Shown here: piece after piece, positions 1-13,399 of the stretch
Layout of the letters: each line of letters opens with the position of its first letter
How positions within the stretch are numbered: the stretch's first letter is position 1
Assembly (NCBI GenBank): GCA_013399875.1
Contig: VXAZ01018984.1
Coordinates: 8,334,206-8,398,205, forward strand
Origin: Gymnorhina tibicen
Taxonomy: Eukaryota; Chordata; Aves; Passeriformes; Artamidae
Direction of reading: 5' to 3'
Length of the DNA stretch: 64,000 nt
Notes under the pieces: model-generated
Databases searched by the model: none
Told to the model about the DNA's origin: nothing
Seen by the model: the letters and a program-made list of their open reading frames with translations, nothing else
Made by a program: the position numbers and the translations under genes

Positions 1-3000
1 TTGAAACACATAACTTTATTAAGGAAAAAACGGAACTCCTTCTTTCCTATTCCATTTCAAAATATTCAAGCACCTAAATACTGAAGCAGCCAATCTCACT
101 AAATATTTGTTATTTACCGGAAGAATTTCTCTATCATCATACAAAAGCTGGGTTGGAGAGAGTCAGTGCATTTTAACAAGAAGCAAAACTCCTTGGACTA
201 GTAATTTTGCCTGACTGACACAGATTCTCTGTACTTCTGCATCACCCCTGGTTTTCAAAGCTGCAAGTTCAAAGGCTGTGATAGGCACAATATGAGAAAT
301 GCCACACTGTTTGTCTGTGAGTGTCTGCTCTGTCACACTATCAACACCATACAGGAATAGATCAAAGATTCCTAATGGGATAAAGTTTGATTAGCTCATA
401 GGAATATAGGAAAAACACATATTTTTGGTACTGTGTAGTGACATAAAAGAAGAAAAACAAATGTACTTACAATACAGCAAGCTATTACAAAATAAGGAAA
501 AAAAAGTCTTTATGGTTTTTAGTGAGTCCTTGGTGAGTTTTTAACAGCCCACCTTTTTTAGAAAGATATTTTTCTTTATTTATGCTCACTAAGAAAAATT
601 TTCCCTGTTCCTCAATGAAATTTACACTAGTAAGTATATTAGGAATGAAAAAAGGAAAATATTCTTGGGAACAAGGAGTGTATGAACATTTGATACTGAA
701 ATATGGTGTGTGGAAGCAAATTAAGAAAGTTGCAAAAAATGTTTCAGAATTCAAGTGATGTACACACTGGGGAATAAAATGTCTGTTCGAAAGAATTAAG
801 GAAGGGTTCTGTCATGACTCAGTCACAGCTCTGACCTCTTACTGCATTGGAGAGTGCAAATGTTATTTCTGGCTTCCAGGAGCAGTGGGAACAGCTTTTT
901 CTGCCATCCATGCAGGCGCCAATCCTGAACAGGTCATCTTAGGATGCAATTCTGAGCAGACTTTCGCCCAAGGCCAGAAAGCAACACCCATGGAATACTT
1001 TCTTAGTCTCAAAGACAAAAATAGAGATGCTGTGTTCAGTCTCACAAGAACCCATCATGAAAAGGAAAGACTTTTTTTCCCTTCCCTTTAAAGTACATTT
1101 AGTGCAAGGTCGAGGAGGTTGGTGGTTGCAGCCAGCTGCCCACCACCACACCGCAGAATCCACTCCTCCCACCAGGGCTGCCTTAGCCCTGCAGGGCCAT
1201 GGGCAGCAGTGGGCAGGGCAAATGTATTCCAGTCATCAGTCATCTAGTTGGTTATTATGCGGAGAAGTTATGAGCTTGATTAGAATCACACTGGGAAAAA
1301 GTACATGTGAGAGTCTTAATATGTCAGTGGTTACTCTCCTGAAGGACAGTGGGGTTTGTATTTGCCCAGATGGGTTTTGTAAATTATGTTTTTGTGTTTG
1401 TCGCATCTGTTCAAACTGCATAAAGCAGAATTTCAACTGTATTAAATTATCCTTAGCCTGTAATACCCCTTCTAATCGCTATATATTATAGATACCTCTC
1501 CCCTTTGACCCTTCATTAATCTGATGGTGTTAATTGCTCGTAACTGATTCAGGTGTTCCTGGATTTCTCACAGATTCTTTTAATTCAAACACCGCAGCTA
1601 AAAATTTCTCATGTCACAGTGGCAAGCTCGGGGCTTTGGTACTTGATGAGACCGGGGAACCTACACCTCCCATAAGCTCTGGAATGACTGGCTTGTGGAG
1701 AGAGCAGAGTTTGCAGGCCAGATCGCAAGCACCAGGAAAACAAAACAGAATCAGTGTGTCTCCAACTGATACTGTGTCCCTCAGTTTGTGAAATAAAAAA
1801 CAGTTTCTCCCAAGTGAGACTCACTGTCCCCTGGAATCTGAAACCCAACTGTGCCAACTTGGCTGGTTTATTTTAGCACAATGGGAAGAACAGTGAGTCT
1901 TTGTCATAATGACAAAGGTAGAATATTTGCTTGTCACCAAATCCTACCCAAGAAGAGAGCTCCACAGACGTCATGCTGTACGTTTCAGTTTGTGACAATA
2001 ATAATATCCCAGCGCCCCAGGAGAGCTATTCCCCGTTTTAAAGGGATATGTAATATTAAACAGGGACACACCTAGCACCAGGCCAGAAGTATTGTTAGCT
2101 CAGAAGGACATCCCTGGCTTCAGCTACGTAGCTCGTGCCCCAGGCTTAACATGGTTCCGACACTCAGTAATATAAATATTATACTGATTTGCAGGAACGC
2201 ATTTTAGAATTATCTACAACTAACTTTGCTGTGCCACAGGATGATAAATAACCTTATCACCCCAGTGCTGAGCTGATAAATGATCAGCCGGGCTCTGCTG
2301 GGCACACGCAAGTTGGTGCACTTTGGAATCAGCGTTTAATACCTGTGATACAGGACCTGCTGTTTGACAACGGGGTGTGCTCCCCCGAGGCGAGCCCGTG
2401 CAAGAGATGCGTAAAGCCATTAAGAAGATTGTTATTCCAAAGGGCCGTATCAGCTTACCCTTTTTATTATACTGCTCCCCTCTGGAGAGCTATCACAGGG
2501 ATCCAGAAAATCAAGCAATAAAAAGCCACACCTTCATTAAGCCCACGTAGCCTCGCTTTGTAACAGCATCTTTTTTACTTAGTACCTGACTAGTACCTTT
2601 AGTTAGTTACCTCAGAAGGGGAGTCAGGTGCTTTCCCTACGGTTAATTTGAAGGAAAGTTGAAGGAAAAACTTTTAATTTTGGCCAACCGCTATTTTAAT
2701 CTTACCCAGAGAAGATTTCATGATAGAGTTTGCATCTAAAAGACAGTAAGGTAGCTGGGGTATGGGGGTGTGTACGCTTTTTGCAACAGGTTTGGAGGAA
2801 CTAGCATTTGAAGCAAAAAAGTGTTAATTTCTGGCCCATTAACCACATAATCGGAAATCTGTATTATACATAACTTTATCCTGTATCACACCTACAATCC
2901 CTTGGCTCTTTTTAGCTGTCTTGAGTCAAAAGGCTCTTCCTGTTTGTTTGGGGTTTTTTTATTATCCATTGGTAATGTTATTTAGTGACACAGCTCTTCT

Positions 3001-6000
3001 ACCAAATCTTGAGATGATCAGTCTTCCCCCTGGTTTAAAAGGCTTTATTGATGATGTGACTATTTTAAATTCTCTTACAGTCCTTTGGAAGTGGTTACTG
3101 TGGGTATACTGGGTACACTTGCTTTTACCTCTTGGGGGCTCACATTTCCCAGTTTTAGCACTTACAGTATTTTATCCAAAACATTTTGTGCCTCTCTTGT
3201 GAAAATGCAGGGAGTGAAGCTGATATACTGGGACTGAATACTTATGCAGACATGCACAGATTCTAGAGCTTAAATATATGTACACTGATGTTCATTTCAG
3301 TCTTGAACACATTCAAGACTTTGAAGTTAAAAGCTATGATGATAAAACAGTCAATAAGGTAATTTTAAGAGTCAAATGAAGAGAAGTGAACCACGTGCAG
3401 TATTTTTTGTAATCACAGGAAACAGAATGTGCATCAAACCAAAGTTTTTAGGTAGCATGCTATAGCAGATTGAATCTCACTTTCCATACTTATACAGTAG
3501 TTTAAATGTTTTCACAGCTGTATTCTTTAAACATCCCTTAAAGTTTGTGTTTACTTGGAAATACATATGTACAGCCCTGCAGTAGGATCTAACTGTGGAA
3601 CCAGAAAGAAAACACAGGATGGCAGCATCATTTTTTCCCTACATGCACAAAGGAAGTTTAACTGTAGTAATTTTTGCATTAATGCTAAGATCCTGACTTG
3701 GCTTTCAAGAGGAGGAGGAAGAACAAAAAGTTCCTGACATTTCTCTCTTGGTGCACTATTAATTTTTAGAAAAACCTGATTATAGTAACTTCCTTGCTTC
3801 CTTTTAGTAATTGCTGTAGGCATCTCAGACAAAATTCAAACTGAAATGCCAACATTTGAATTTTTGTCTCTGTGTTGAGCACAACATTTTGTCACAACCT
3901 GCTTTTCTACTCTCTCTCGCAGTAATTTTGTTCTTTTTGTAGTTTGCTGTTTTCCTGGTCTCAGTGGTATACCCTTCAATTTAAAATGACAGCCAAGCCT
4001 ATCAGTGTGTATTATCATCAGTACACGTTACTGCAGGGAAGAAAAGCTTCTATGACAAATTTATTCTCAGATGTATAGTTCTGACAACTGGGTATCAATA
4101 AGTGATCATCAGGCAGGTAAGAGTGGTGCTTTGGCCATGAGTGACACGATCTGTCCAGGCAACAGAGAACAGTGTTTTTCTGAAGAAATATGCTCATGAT
4201 TATGCTGATTCTTCTTGGCACCTCTGTGGTGCGAGATGTGGTGCTCACACCTTGCTGGCTGTTGGTGAACTCTCCTGTTGTCATCACTTCCTTGGAAGAC
4301 TCTTGTTCCTCTCAACCTCTGTAATATCTGCTCCCAAAGCAGTTCCTGCAGTTTCTGTGGGGAAAGAACTTTTTATCTTTTGGGTTCATCTAAGAACATA
4401 TAGACCAGCAGGAGTTATCATATCTAGGTGTCCCAGTTTGTAGATTTGCTACGAGATTGGGTAAGAAATGTTTTGTTAGTAATAATTTACTTTGAACTCA
4501 CCCTTTACTTACGCGAGGGGAAAATGCTAATAAAAATATTTGTCTAAGGAATAGTAGCTAGCTGTTATATTTCCAAATGTTCATAAAATACACAGATGAA
4601 GGAAAACACAATATCTACTTGTATTGAGATTACATGTGAAACAACTCTTTTTTTCCCGGGTTTCAGTCAGATCAGAAAACTGAGCCTTACACCCCCGAGC
4701 TCCCAGGGGAATCTTGATGCAAGACAGAGGTTGGAAGCTTGCAGCCAGTTTTTGGGGCACAATAATTTTAAACCAACTGGCTCAGCCCTTTATTTACTGA
4801 CCTGTTTAATGTGCTGTCTACTAGTCAGGTATTTGCTACTGCTGTACATAAGAGAAAAATCTGGCACTCCTTTAAGTAGATTAAATTTGATTGTCCCTGT
4901 TTTGGAGATGCAAAAGTTGTTTTGCCAAAGTAGGTGGCATCTCTTGCACTTGACTGTCCACTTAACAAGTCTGACACAGCAAGGGGTAAATCTTGGTTTT
5001 CATGACTTGCTTCATGTTCTTTCCTATCTTAGTATGTAGCTCATTATCAGGCCTTAATTAGACCAGACATCGCTTTGTGATGTCAAGTGGCTTGGGGTGA
5101 TTATTCTACTAAGCCTTTTCTTCTGGCATTATCCTATCAGCGATACAACCTGTAAAGCAAAGCTTTTGAAGCTGCAGTAAGAGGGATAAGTTGGTTTTAG
5201 GGAGGGGAGGTTGAAGGAAAATGATCAGTAAAACAGAAAAATAAAACTGGATTACTAGCCCTATAGATGTTTTAAAACATATATCAAAGTCTGAATCAGT
5301 GTGCATACAACAGGACCAAACAGAGGATTAAAATGTAGAGGGATCTCAACCCAAAATCTGTACACATGCAGTAGGCTGGGCAATCATCACCAAGGACATC
5401 TGGGTAATGAGCAAGGAGGAACAGGGAATTTGTGCAAGCTGAATTCATTCTTCTCTTCATCCTTGAAGGTACCCGGAAGTCCTGGGCAGATTTGCTATTT
5501 TTATGTGGCATCTTCTGGATGGAAGCATGTGCTGTGCAGCACATGTCCATGGGGTGCCCAAGACGTCCGACCTTCACGTGTGTGTTAAATTGGGGAAGAA
5601 CTGGAACTACTGCACACACGCTGTGTCATCAGCCTGTGCATGTGTAAAAGCCACTGGTGTGAAATTTGCATTCAGAGCAAGAGGCTGGCGCTAAGTGGGG
5701 CAGCCTGTAAAGACCTAGACAAAGGGCCAGAGTCTCTGCATCCCACCTGGAGAAAATCTCCAAGTGGAGAAAGCAAGTGTGTCTGGGAAATATGGACAGT
5801 CCTGCTCTTGCTACTGTTTGGGCAAGAATTTCTGTGATCCCATAGCGACAGATTGCGCCCAAAAAGATGCTGTTATTTTCAACTAAAATCAAGTGTCTAG
5901 TTCTACTGTTAGATTATAGCTGGTGTGCTGCAGCTTCAGGGACTGAGGCTGATTGTACTGATGGCCCTGATCAAACTGTGGAGCTTGATTCTTTAGCTGG

Positions 6001-9000
6001 GATGCAAACTGCACTGACTCAAACAAGCTTTTTGGGATTTTTTTTCCCCCTACAGAATGGATTTTACGATGTAAAAATCAAAGTATGTAGTCTTTGCTAC
6101 ATGCTTAACAGACATCTAAGTCTTTAATGTTAAATTACCTACACCAAATAAAATAAAGCTGTGTGCTTGCTCTGTTCTGAAAAAAGGAAAGAAAGGGCAA
6201 GAGAAACAATTTTATTTTTCTTTCACATGAATACATCATAACTACGAGAAGCATTCAGGCAGCAAGATCATGAGTAGCATATATGACTGTATAATAACCT
6301 AGAAAAATAAATAAAGGTGGCTGACATCCTGTTTCCTTTATGATGTACTACATTGTAGAAGAGAGTGGCATTTTTTAGTTTGAGTTCCAATGATTTCATG
6401 AGATCTAGTTTATAAGAATGTGGCAGGCTGAGGTAGTCACCTCTTATCAAGTGGTTGCTTTTTTGGTTTGCATGTGGAAATTGTGGCTTATGTGTTCACT
6501 CACTTGCCAGTATTCCTTCATGAGTATGTGTGTGAGAGAAGGCACACCTTACTAGGGATGCTTTAAAATTCGTGGCTCTGATGCTCTGAGAAAGTATTAA
6601 GAGTAGGTTTGGGTTTCCTATGCCAGGCAAACAGAGATAAGCACCATTAAGCTACAAAAAAAAGGCAGAGAAAATATTAAATCATCACAGATCTGGTAAT
6701 TTTCTGATCACAGGGACTCTCCAAAGAAAATATAAGGGGAGGGAAAAATTTTCTGTCAAATGTGCTTAACTGTACAGACACCAGTTTTTCCTGTGGCGTA
6801 TTTACCTGCTGTGAAACTTTTATCTCCAAATTAACAGCAAAATATACCCTTCTTTTCTTTCCTTTTCCCTTCCCACTTAAAAATAAACAAAGTAAATATT
6901 TTTCAAGGACTGTGTTTTAAAATATCTGCTTCAAATCAATATCAAAAATATTTAGTTAGTTTCAACTTTTTCACTACTGACTTTCACTGCAGATTAAGGA
7001 AAGTTCCTGCACTAGTAGATATTAATTAATAAAGGTCACATTTTCACAGTTTTATCAACAAAACACAAAAAGAATTAATGAATTTTACCAAATGAGAATT
7101 CAAAGAATTTGTGCATTTAACTACTCTAGTTTGATTCTAAGCTCTCTTTCCTGAATATATGTTAGGTCATGTTTCCCAAATGTATTCAGCCATGTGATAT
7201 GTAGTACCAGCTCATTCATATCAGATGAAGTGTGACTGGAAATAAAGCTGGATCTTTTTAAGAAGACACAGTCCTTTGCTCCATATTTCCAAACCAAAAT
7301 AGCCAAGTTCATTGTATTTTTGCTACATTTCATTACTGCTCTTCCTTCTAAGTGAAGACTAATGTAAAGACAATCACTAAAGAAGCAGCAATCATAATAC
7401 CCTATACTAACTAAATTCAGACTTACGGCTACCCACAGGAGAAATACATGACAGATCCATTGTTCTGTATTAGCAGGATATTGTCCCAGTATATGAACAC
7501 ATGCAAACTTTGAAGGCTTTGAATATTTAAGGCAAGACACTAGTGGCTCATCCCAGTGGGAACCACAGAAAAGGGGAACCTGATTAAATTTAATGTCATT
7601 GTCACTTTTTTTTCCATTGCTAAGAATTATATAGGTAGCCATAGCTACCACACTGTTCAGACACCATGACCACAATATTCTCCCTCAGAGGTTGGCGTCA
7701 AGGGCTGAATTATTCACTCCAAGAATGCGATTCATTACTAGATGTGATTCTCTCAGATTAAAAGATTTGTCAGTACATAAAATACATGTACATATTCTAG
7801 CAGCTTATTTTAAAATCGCTGTTATGCCCTTGCTGGCCTCAAAAGACACCAATTTTTATTGGTATAACTTAAGTTTGGAGCACATCTGCCCCACTGAGAA
7901 AGCTCTAAACTAACTGAGCAGCTTTTTATTGTTTACTGTACAACAAATTATGAAGTTGAAAACTAAGGCAGGAGTATGTAGGAGGCTACTTACAGACCAT
8001 GCAATTAAAATAAGAATGTTTTTAAGTTAGTTTCTTAGAAATGTTTGCCTGCTTGAACTGTCCCCTTATCTATTGTTTATTCTATCAGATGAAACCTCAA
8101 ATATATATTCTGCTTAGCTGTGGAAAGCACATAACTCTGTTTCTCCACTGCTGTTTCTGTTGCTAACTCCCAACTTCCCCGGACTTGCTTCACAGTGCTA
8201 CTCCTAAGTTGGATAGACTAATTAGACTCATTTCCATCCCAAATAACTTCTGTGAGCATGCCTCATTTACCACTCACTGAGTTACATGAATAAAGAAATG
8301 TCTCTATCTGCGAGGATCTGCCCAGTGTAAAATGGCTGGTTCCCCTAACGTGGGTAGGGAATAACATTTTCTCCTGTGTGTGATACTAGTAGCCGATTTA
8401 ATAATTTTTCCTTTTTGCTCATAAGGAAAATAGAGTTCTAAAATAGAACTCGAGCTCACGGTGCTGAGTTTAACACCACAGCAATCCTTTCACATACGTT
8501 GATTGCTCTGACTGAAACCCAAAGTTTTGTGGAGTTTAGGGATGCGACAATGCTGAGCATGAGACGGGCAGGACCATTAACATTTATGCAACTTGATCTC
8601 AACGGGGAAGCTGATGACAGTCAAAGTGGCAGAGTGCCCTATTCTATTCCCCTAATTGTTTCCAGCAAGTAGTGTATGGCAGGATTATAGGGAAGAGCTG
8701 GTAGGTGAGCAGAGAATGCTTCACTCAGTGGTTTTCTCAAACCCCTTGGTCTCTGCTCGGAGTCTGTAGGAGTTGCACAGGAAGCTTACTGCAAATCATG
8801 CCACAAAGCTACACAGGGCCTACAGAGACAAAATCTGAGAGCAGAGACAATAAACATGCTTATAAACTGGTCCATTTGCCAAAGTTGATTTTAATGAATG
8901 AATCAAAAAGTTTCTCCTTTTTGGTTTTTTGGTTTTTTTTAAATGAAACTGTGTTAGTTGCAGAGAGGCAAGTATGTTATGCATTTATTATTTTCTGCTA

Positions 9001-9312
9001 GTAATTTTTCAAAATTAATCGGTCTGTTATGGTTTCCAGACAGATTTCATATCCACAGTCCTATTCTGAATTCAAGAAAGGAATTTCTGAATAATATAGG
9101 TAGTCATCTTTGAGTAGTTAATATTCTAAGTTAACAATAGGTAATTTAACTAATGTAGCTTCTAACTTGCTGGAGGCCTTTACTTAAGTATTTTCTTCTG
9201 CAATCATCTCTTTAAAATTAAGATGCCTACTCACAGCAAACAACCACTGAGCTGAACTAAGATACCAGCAATTGTGTGGCCAGCAGGACTAGAGAAGAAA
9301 TCATGCCCCTGT
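1..9312. other. Intergenic DNA, no supportable gene
   Basis: AT-rich sequence 5' of SMARCAD1. I looked for exon-like open frames with splice borders on both strands and found none I recognise. The longest open frame is 184 codons on the minus strand (7121-7675); it has no recognisable motif and AT-driven composition, so I do not call it a gene. No young interspersed repeat is evident before 9313. A more complex, less AT-rich patch at about 1950-2560 could be conserved regulatory DNA, but alignment would be needed to say so. In mammals the next gene on this side of SMARCAD1 is ATOH1; its single bHLH exon is not in this window. Confidence 0.6.
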
Positions 9313-9863
9313 AGTCAACACTGGTGAGGCTGCCCTTCAAATCCCGTGTTCAGTTTTGGGCCCCTCACTACAAGAAAGAGATGGAGGTGCTGGAGCGAGT
9401 CCAGAGAAGGGCAACTGAGCTGGGGAAGGGTCTGGAGCACAAGTCCTATGAGGAGTGGCTGAGGGAGCCGGGGGTGTTTAGCCCAGAAGAAAGGAGGCTC
9501 AGGGGAAACCTCATCACTCTCTACAACAGCCTGAGAGGAAGCTGTAGCCATGTGGGAGTTGGTCTCCTGTCCCAAGTAACAAGTAATAGGACAAGAGGAA
9601 ATGGTCCCAAGTTGTACCAGGGGAAGTTTAGATTGGATATTAGGAAAAAAAAAAAACTTAACAGAAAGGGCTGTGAAGAACAGGAATAGGCTGCCTATAC
9701 AATAGAAAGTGTTGGAGTCACCATCCGTGGAGCTATTTAAAAGCCATGTAGATGTGGCATCTGTGGACATGGTTTAGTAGTGGACATGGCAGTGCTGGGT
9801 TAATGGCTGGACTCAATGATCTTAGAAATCTTTTCCAACCAAAACGAATCTGTGATTCTAAAG
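9313..9863 (+). mobile_element. CR1 LINE, 5'-truncated 3' end
   Basis: This is the 3' portion of a chicken-repeat-1 type non-LTR retrotransposon. It shows the usual order: the end of the reverse-transcriptase frame (9324-9430, reading ...[24 protein letters not shown]), then the 3' UTR with the [14 protein letters not shown] and [12 protein letters not shown] stretches. The end at 9820-9863 has the degraded tail typical of CR1 (GTGATTCTAAAG). Several stops and small indels make it inactive. Truncation at the 5' end is the rule for CR1 insertions. Family assignment is from memory of the consensus; the subfamily is not resolved. Confidence 0.9.
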
Positions 9864-11674
9864 ATTAATAAGAATTTAGTAAGACTATTCCATTTAGTAA
9901 GACCACAAGCACCACAAAACTTTGGTCTCTTCAGAAACTGGTGCCAGTGTGGCTTCCAATAGCCCTGCCATTTTCTTAGAGGTAACCCAAATCCCAGCAG
10001 AAAAGCCTGAATTTGTGCCAGCGTGTGAGGGCAGGACTGCCAACAGCTGTTGACCTCCTGGAGGAGTGTGCAGTCCTGCTGCTGCTCTGGCTGGTCCATC
10101 ATGAGAGATGGAGTGTGCCTTGCCCCAGGTACTGATGGACAGCTACTGGCCCACCATCCCCCTCTTCCCCCATAAAGAGGGATGCTTGCACTCTGGAAGC
10201 CTCTCTCAACTACAGAAGCAAGATAATCAGAAAGCAAATATTACCCCAATGTAGTTTTAAGTCAATATTTCGGGCTGCTGCCTGGCCTATTTGATGACAG
10301 CTAGAGGTTAGAGGTCACCTACCTGTTGATGATGGCAGCAGGATCACAGGAGGCAGCCAGCATTCTTCCTTGCCACTGTTCAGCAGGTTTGTTTGCAGGT
10401 TGAGTACGTCAATCACAGAACTCATCCCATTCTCTTCACTGTGAGCTTTTCTGCTTGTGCAAAAAGGAGGGACTTAGAAAACGCTAAATTCTTCTTAGTG
10501 GTAATTCCTACTTTTAGTTCTTCTGGAAAGCCTTTTGCCTCTCTTAAAAATTTGTGAGAGGTAACAGTGATAAACCCAGAGGCAGCCTGAAGGGATCAGG
10601 ATTTGGTGCTAAACAATTAAGCTTCTGCCCACAGCACTAGAGAAGAGGGGACCCCGGAGGCCATCGGTACAAGGCGTGCGGAAAGCCGGCGCCACCGCTC
10701 TGCTCCGCAAAGGAAGCCTGGCATCTAGTGGACATTAGCTGTTGCATCACTTCTGCCTTTTTGGTTAGTAGGGCTGAAGGATACCTATACAACACCCAAA
10801 AACTCATCCTGTCCCCAAGTTTGTGTGCCTGACTGCAAGTTGCAGTCAGCTTTAGTCCTAACTGTGGTTAAAAATTCACGGCAACTCTTAAATCTGGTCA
10901 GCTGCCACTTAAAAAGTCAAGCTCTATTATAAACAGCTCCTTCATGGAACTTGCTTTTTTCCCCACAATGAATGCAAATGTGTGGAAAAACCAATATTAG
11001 AAGATATATGAGGAAATCATGCTGAATACCTGCTCAGAAGGAGAGATGCAAGATACAATATCAGTAAAAGTAACTACATGAAGGACTTGCATTGTTATAA
11101 TTTAACGTCAGATATTTTTATTAGTTGTTCCAACAAGATGCAGCCCCTCTAAACTTCTTCCCTTACATTCTGAATTTGAGAGCAAATTACTCTCCTTGAG
11201 TACCAGCTCAACATTTAAATGCATTTTCTTTCTTTTTCTTTACTTTTCTACTCTTATTCAGAGTTTATACTAGGCCAAGGGGTGAGTATGTCACCCTGTG
11301 TCACCCTGCTTTGAACAGATTTGTTCCTTTCACTTAGAGCAATATTTTTCTCTACTTACTTATGCTAAATCGTATCTTACTATGCACTCAGTCCCATTAG
11401 AAATAATAAGATTAGCTTTAAAATAAGGTAGCATGCAACATTAACAAAAGGAAAGAACATGATTCATGTGATAATTATTTTATGTTTGTTAATCAAGTAA
11501 AATTGTATTCCATTGGGGTGTTTACAGTAGTTTAGAAAAAAACTTAATAATTTTCTCATAAATAATTCAGTAAGACAACTGATGGACCTAAGTCTCTGAA
11601 AAAGCCTTAGCAAGCAAAAAAAGTTTCATCTTTATGTTGATTTTGAGCACTTTAAAAATGTCGGTGGGAGTTTT

Positions 11675-11690
11675 CTCCCCCTGGTGGCCA
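11675..11690 (-). promoter_or_regulatory. Candidate CTCF binding site
   Basis: Read on the minus strand the sequence is TGGCCACCAGGGGGAG. It matches the core of the vertebrate CTCF consensus (CCACCAGGGGG) at every position, including the preceding TGGC. It sits in non-repetitive DNA about 9.6 kb upstream of the SMARCAD1 promoter. CTCF sites in such positions often mark loop anchors or domain borders. Occupancy cannot be judged from sequence. Confidence 0.65.
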
Positions 11691-12693
11691 GGAGAATGAG
11701 CTTGCTTTGGTTCCTAAATCAGCAGCATCCCTGTTCCTGCTCTCCCTCCTTACGAGTCTGATTACGAGATTTTTGCCCAAAATGAAAATCGCTAGTGGGC
11801 CAGTATTTAGCACACATGTCATTCTTTGTTATTGATAGAAGTGGCGAGAGAATTCTTCAGAGTGGTACTCAGGACATCAGTGGAGCGGTAATTGAACTTG
11901 TGACATGCAGATGATGGAGTTGCCTTGCTTCAGTGAAAAATTCTGTTATAATTAAATTGTTTAACCGAATAGCCCCAGAAAAGAGAAAGGCCTAGGAATA
12001 TGTATTTTATTCTTCTTTGTCTTTTTAAAGGAGAGAATGTACTTTAAAATCACTTGCTTGTAAAGCTAAGACAAAAGTGACAAAAATGTTAATGACTTCA
12101 CGAGTATTTGAAAACTGAGTTCTCAGCACACCAGAAAGTCAGAAAATAAGGCACCACAGTACTTGCTAGGGAATACTTAGTAAATAGCTTATGCTATGCA
12201 GGCAATATATGTTGTGTTTATTTGTGCTTAATGTGCCATGCCAATTAAGAGGCACATTTGTTTTCATCCCAAAAGGTTTATTCTGTTTTAATTGAAAATG
12301 TCAACAAAGCCTTAAAATGTGAAGCAAGTCTTCAGAAACCCTTATTAGCCATTCTCCTTGCCCTGTCCTTCAAAAAGAAGAAAATATAAACAGTTAGAAA
12401 TTGAAAAAACTCAGGAGATTAGTTTTGTGTGATGCCAAGCTCCTCTTGTGCTGGCTCCCACAGTGAAAGAGAGGACCTTTTAAAACCGTGTTGTATGGGA
12501 ACCAGGGACAACATGGTATTTATATGGATCATGTCCATTGGTTGATAGCTGCTTTATGGACTGCTTATCAGCTTGATCGCCCCACCTCTGAGGCCAGAGA
12601 TGCATTGGCTGGGTGATCTCTGTGCTCCAGCTCTTGGCTTTGCTAGGATCGCAGGAGGAGAAGGAAATTGCCCATTTCCACATTTGCCACAGT

Positions 12694-12710
12694 TGTCTGT
12701 CTGTCTGTCT
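12694..12710. repeat. (GTCT)n microsatellite
   Basis: About four tandem copies of the tetranucleotide TGTC. Short simple repeat in intergenic DNA with no visible function. Confidence 0.85.
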
Positions 12711-13399
12711 TTTTGACGTTCATCACGAAGCGCAGTTGGCAGCAGGGATGAGAGAACCCCAGCCAGCCCCAGCGCTTGGCAGACCAGCGGATCCCTGGCC
12801 CCAGCAACAGCTGCAGTCACTGTCAGGGGCTGGGAAGTCTGTCCGTGCAGCCATGGCCTGTCTTTGCTTTCGTCCCCGAGCTACAGAGGGGCAGAGACCA
12901 TGCAGGAAGAAGCAGCAGGTATTTAGAGGCAGTAGCATCTATCTCTAGAACCTGTAGGCTGGTTCATCATAGCTTGAGATCTAGTCCTTTATTCAGCATT
13001 TGCCTCTTCCCCCTCTATGTTCTCACCTTAAAAGGAGCTGGGAATCTGGAGGGTTGTTACATCCCTGACAGTCTCACTACAACCCACATTGTAAATAGAC
13101 TCAAACATTGTTTTTTCTTGTTTGACATATGTACGTATTGACCAAAGAAAACTGTAATGTATTAAAATCGACTGCATGGACTTGTTCATGTGATATTTCT
13201 GTCTCACACGGTAAAAATTAATTAAAAGGCTTAACCCCACGGAAAGCTTCCATGGGGTCTGCATGGCTTTCTGAGTTGTCCCATGCTGTTCTTGTCAAAA
13301 CTGGGTGCAAGAAGACAGATTAGGGAGCTAGGGAAAGCTGACTAAGGAAACAGAGAAAGAGAGAGAAATAATAATTTCTAAAATGTAGTTGGAAGAGGC

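Larger units (their letters stand above)
9864..13399. other. Intergenic DNA between two CR1 copies
   Basis: No gene is supportable. Items noted are a 12-bp perfect palindrome containing a CAGCTG E-box (10041-10052), a small GC-rich CpG-containing islet (about 10640-10740), a strong CTCF-type motif (11675-11690), a short GTCT microsatellite (12694-12710) and a moderately GC-rich stretch (12560-12910) with overlapping short open frames on both strands. The last pattern is what GC-rich non-coding DNA gives, and no domain is recognisable. Confidence 0.55.

Noticed and set aside
7121..7675. 184-codon open frame on the minus strand
   Set aside because: The longest open frame in the upstream AT-rich DNA, but without recognisable motif, start context or splice partners. 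A Cys/Leu/Ser/Tyr-rich translation is typical of chance frames. A protein search and cross-bird dN/dS would settle it.
9324..9689. 121-codon open frame
   Set aside because: It is the decayed end of CR1 ORF2 plus 3' UTR, not a host gene.
10719..10731. Possible CTCF site TGGCATCTAGTGG
   Set aside because: It has a mismatch at an important core position (GATGC instead of GATGG on the minus strand), so it is not listed as a site.
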